Below, one piece after another: positions 15,540 to 17,610 of a stretch of 17,610 nt of DNA (its first letter is position 1; the number at the start of each line of letters is the position of its first letter). The stretch covers positions 1-17,610 of the forward strand of contig JBKPSJ010000059.1 of NCBI GenBank assembly GCA_046765875.1, read 5' to 3'. This stretch comes from DASRHY01 sp046765875. GTDB taxonomy: Bacteria > Actinomycetota > Actinomycetes > Propionibacteriales > Kribbellaceae. The notes under the pieces are model-generated. The model saw only the letters and a program-made list of their open reading frames with translations, was not told the DNA's origin and did not search any database. The translations under genes were made by a program, and so were the position numbers.

Positions 15540-16304
15540 TTACACGCCGGTGACCGACGCCTGCTCGGGGACGACGGCGGGCGCCTCCTCGGCTCGGCGA
15601 GCGGGCCTGACGAGGGCGGTGTAGGCCAGCGCGGCCACTACGCCGGCAAGGCACTCCGCGAATAGGTAGACGGGCAGCTGTTCCCACTTCACGGTGCCCC
15701 CGGCGATCTGCTGCACCAGCATCGGCCCGAACGTGCGGGCGGGGTTGATGGAGGCTCCCGTGGTCGGTGCAACTGGGATGATCGCGGCGAAGACGACGAG
15801 GCCGATGGCCAGCCCGGCGAACCCCGCCGGTGCCTTGCGATGGATCACCCCGAAGACGGTGAACACCAGGATGAAGGTCCCGATGAACTCGGCCGCGAAC
15901 GCTTGAGGCACACCCACCGCCTCGTTGTACGAGGCGACGCCGAGACCGACGTCGCTCGCCTTCTGCCCCAGCACCGCGATGATCGCGGTGGCGCCGATGA
16001 CGGCCCCGACCAGTTGGGCGCCGAGATAGCCCGGCACGTTCCGCCACGGGAACTTTCCTGTCACCGCGAGGCCGAGGGTAACCGCGGGGTTGATGTGGTT
16101 CCCACTGACGTGCCCCAGGGCGTAGACGGTCGCGACCACGACAGTCGCGAACGCCAACGAGATCATCCCCAGGTCGGCCATCGTGAAGGGCGCGTCACCG
16201 TTCACGATGAGCGTGGCGGGCACCGAGCCCACGCCGATGAAGACGAGGAAGGCGGTCCCGACGGCCTCCGACGCCAACTTCTGGATGACAAACGGTTCGT
16301 CCAT
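15540..16304 (-). CDS. MIP-family channel (aquaglyceroporin-like) of the dihydroxyacetone operon
   Basis: A 254-residue six-helix channel with both pore loops: GNHINPAVTLG (Asn72-Pro-Ala) and GASINPARTFGPM (Asn187-Pro-Ala-Arg190). It is first in the dha operon and should admit a small polyol or triose such as glycerol or dihydroxyacetone. The second loop reads NPART, where glycerol facilitators have NPARD. By hand alignment, the filter positions look like Phe52, Ile175, Ala184 and Arg190, matching neither GlpF (Trp/Gly/Phe/Arg) nor AqpZ (Phe/His/Thr/Arg). The gene symbol is therefore left blank, as water or another small solute is possible. GGAGG (16310-16314) lies five bases before ATG 16304. 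The last 20 residues are a cytoplasmic tail. Confidence 0.9.
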   Translation of the reverse strand: MDEPFVIQKLASEAVGTAFLVFIGVGSVPATLIVNGDAPFTMADLGMISLAFATVVVATVYALGHVSGNHINPAVTLGLAVTGKFPWRNVPGYLGAQLVGAVIGATAIIAVLGQKASDVGLGVASYNEAVGVPQAFAAEFIGTFILVFTVFGVIHRKAPAGFAGLAIGLVVFAAIIPVAPTTGASINPARTFGPMLVQQIAGGTVKWEQLPVYLFAECLAGVVAALAYTALVRPARRAEEAPAVVPEQASVTGV

Positions 16305-16372
16305 GGTGCCCTCCTGTGAGGCGCACGGTCAGCTTGCGGTCTGCCCCGCAGGCCACCGCGTAGGATTGGAAT

Positions 16373-16395
16373 ATCATTCGATAATGTCGAATGAT
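16373..16395. promoter_or_regulatory. Perfect palindrome in the divergent channel/IclR promoter region
   Basis: ATCATTCGA (16373-16381), five bases, then TCGAATGAT (16387-16395) is a perfect 9+5+9 dyad. It is the only AT-rich stretch in the 156-base gap between the channel gene and the IclR gene. A weak plus-strand promoter (TTGGAA at 16366, AATGAT at 16390, 18-base spacer) would overlap it. The size and place fit an IclR-type operator controlling the dha operon and the regulator itself. Confidence 0.7.
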
Positions 16396-16460
16396 GTTCG
16401 GAGGGTACGCTGCTCCTTCAGGGGGCACAAGACCCTGGTCGAAAGTCGACGAAGGATGAG

Positions 16461-17279
16461 GTGACCCGGGTGATCCAGTCGGTCGACCGCGCGCTGCGGA
16501 TCCTCGCCCTCCTGCAGGGTGACCACAGGCTCAGCCTTGGAGAGATCGCGCAGCGGCTCGACCTGCCGGCGTCAACCGTTCACGGCATCATCCGCACCCT
16601 GCTTGCCCATCGGATGGTCGTTCAGGAGCACGACTCAGGCCAGTACCGGCTCGGCCCGGCGGTGCTGACCCTGGGCAACGTGTACCTCGACACCCTCGAG
16701 CTGCGCTCCCGCGCCGCCCCCTGGGCAGAGGACCTCGCACGTCGCACCGGCCTGGCCGTGCGTACCGCCGTGATGCTCATCGACGACATCGTGGTGGTGC
16801 ATCACGAGCCACGACCGGACGGGTCGCGCCAGATGCCAGAAGTCGGGATCGTGATCCCCGCCCATGCCTGTGCACTGGGTAAGGCGATCCTCGCGTTCGA
16901 CGACGAGCTATCCGACGGCGTCCTGGAGGGAGCACCGCTGCGAAGCATGACCGGCGAGACGATGACCGATCCCCGTACGCTTCGCCACCTGTTCGATCAG
17001 ATCCGCGTCACGGGTATCGCCGAGGAGATCGAGGAGGCGGTGCTCGGCGAGTGCGGCGTGGCCGCCGTCCTGAGCGATCGGCTCGGCGGTGCGATCGGCG
17101 CGATCGGACTGGTGGCATCGACCGACGAGTGGCCGCTCGATCCGGCCGCGGTGACGTCGCTGCGATCCGCCGCCCGCTCGGTGTCACGCGAGCTCGGCGC
17201 CGCATCCTGGCCGCCACACGGTGAAGCGCCGCGGCTGTCAGAGATGGGAACCCGCCGAAGGCGCCCCCGGCCTGCCTGA
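16461..17279 (+). CDS. IclR-family transcriptional regulator (GylR-like role likely)
   Basis: A 272-residue regulator. The N-terminal winged HTH is at about 4-65: VIQSVDRALRILALLQ, LSLGEIAQRLDLPASTVHGI, then YRLGPAVLTLG. A C-terminal IclR effector-binding domain follows at about 75-245, including PAHACALGKAILA (137-149) and IEEAVLGECGVAAVLSDRL. The HTH and effector parts are complete. It diverges from the channel-dhaKLM operon, and a perfect palindrome lies between them. In Streptomyces, the IclR-family protein GylR represses the glycerol operon, so a repressor or switch answering to glycerol, dihydroxyacetone or a phosphate ester is the natural inference. GTG 16461 has AAGGA just upstream; a GTG at 16470 is an alternative. 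The basic C-terminal end (RRRRPRP) is unlike most relatives. Confidence 0.9.
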   Translation: MTRVIQSVDRALRILALLQGDHRLSLGEIAQRLDLPASTVHGIIRTLLAHRMVVQEHDSGQYRLGPAVLTLGNVYLDTLELRSRAAPWAEDLARRTGLAVRTAVMLIDDIVVVHHEPRPDGSRQMPEVGIVIPAHACALGKAILAFDDELSDGVLEGAPLRSMTGETMTDPRTLRHLFDQIRVTGIAEEIEEAVLGECGVAAVLSDRLGGAIGAIGLVASTDEWPLDPAAVTSLRSAARSVSRELGAASWPPHGEAPRLSEMGTRRRRPRPA

Positions 17280-17395
17280 GTCAGTCCTCGTACTGACCGA
17301 TGCTGCCACGTGGGCCTCATAGGGGTCGAGCAGTCGGCGAATGCCTACCTCGCCCGCTTCCGGCGCTCGGACGGCTGCTTGCAATACGAGTGGAT

Positions 17396-17610
17396 CTAGA
17401 CCGCGACTTCCAGAGTTCGAATTCCTCGGAGGTCGATCCAGACCCGCGAATCATTCTTGACGATCTTCGCGAGCGTGTTGTCGCAGTGTGGGCAGCGGAG
17501 CACGATGCCGGCGCCTCGGTGGACGTGAACGGCGCCGACCGGCCCGGCTGCACCGCAGCCGCCGCAGGTCCCGATCGCGGTTGTCATCTCGACGGCGAAC
17601 ACCTCCTGGA
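17396..17610 (-). CDS. DUF6510-like small zinc-ribbon protein, 5' end beyond window
   Basis: The last 70 or so codons of a minus-strand gene that is still open at the right edge. The visible text reads QEVFAVEMTTAIGTCGGCG, then GAVHVHRGAGIVLRCPHCD, then VWIDLRGIRTLEV. Two CxxC pairs (CGGC and CPHC), separated by about 24 residues, suggest a zinc ribbon. Order and spacing match the small actinobacterial DUF6510 proteins as I remember them, whose N-terminus (roughly 15-20 residues ending in EVFAVD) precedes the visible part. A GTG at 17602 could be read as a start, but it corresponds to the Val of that internal EVFAV motif, so the true start is probably outside. Function unknown. Confidence 0.7.
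   Translation of the reverse strand, partial: QEVFAVEMTTAIGTCGGCGAAGPVGAVHVHRGAGIVLRCPHCDNTLAKIVKNDSRVWIDLRGIRTLEVAV

Noticed and set aside
17310..17399. Plus-strand 30-codon frame after the IclR gene, starting GLIGVEQSANAYLARF
   Set aside because: High GC3 and protein-like text, but no ribosome site, too short, no family recognised, and it overlaps the end of the DUF6510-like gene. At best a remnant.

Overview
The window is GC-rich (third codon positions are almost all G or C) and uses GTG starts and 1-4 base gene overlaps freely. It carries PadR, IclR-GylR-like, GlxA-type AraC, DUF6510-like and prodomain-free sedolisin genes. This points to a high-GC actinomycete chromosome; the genus cannot be told from the sequence. 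No rRNA, tRNA, CRISPR array or intact mobile element was seen.

Layout. (1) 1-3968: the 5' part of a GH15 glucoamylase/trehalase-type gene running off the left edge (minus), an unidentified coding remnant, an extended SDR (NAD-dependent epimerase) gene and a saccharopine-dehydrogenase-like reductase, all on minus. A GlxA-type AraC regulator diverges from the reductase. (2) 4172-8563 (minus): one tightly overlapping operon of padR, two LolD-type ABC ATPases and a single large FtsX/MacB-type permease. Two tandem palindromes sit just upstream of padR. (3) 8612-9296 (plus): a decayed stretch holding a MerR-type DNA-binding domain that stops after 53 residues and a flavin/PPOX-fold gene broken by a one-base frameshift. 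(4) 9771-11246 (plus): a secreted S53 (sedolisin) peptidase with an apparently complete catalytic set but no room for the usual propeptide, followed by a strong 16-bp hairpin. (5) 11372-16304 (minus): a dihydroxyacetone operon, MIP channel - dhaK - dhaL - dhaM. DhaM is an 820-residue EIIA-HPr-EI fusion with a full-length EI. An IclR-family regulator diverges from it across a perfect 9+5+9 operator-like palindrome. (6) The right edge holds the 3' part of a small zinc-ribbon DUF6510-like gene.

How the genes work together. The best-supported system is block 5. The channel should admit a small polyol or triose. DhaK and DhaL phosphorylate dihydroxyacetone to DHAP, and DhaM re-phosphorylates the DhaL-bound nucleotide from PEP using its own HPr and EI domains, so no separate general PTS proteins are needed. 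The IclR protein is the likely switch. Block 2 looks like a PadR-controlled export or membrane-remodelling ABC system in which two different ATPases serve one permease. Nothing in the window is clearly a wholly undescribed system. The most unusual items are the two-ATPase/one-permease operon, the prodomain-free sedolisin, the non-canonical channel filter and the paired palindromic operators.
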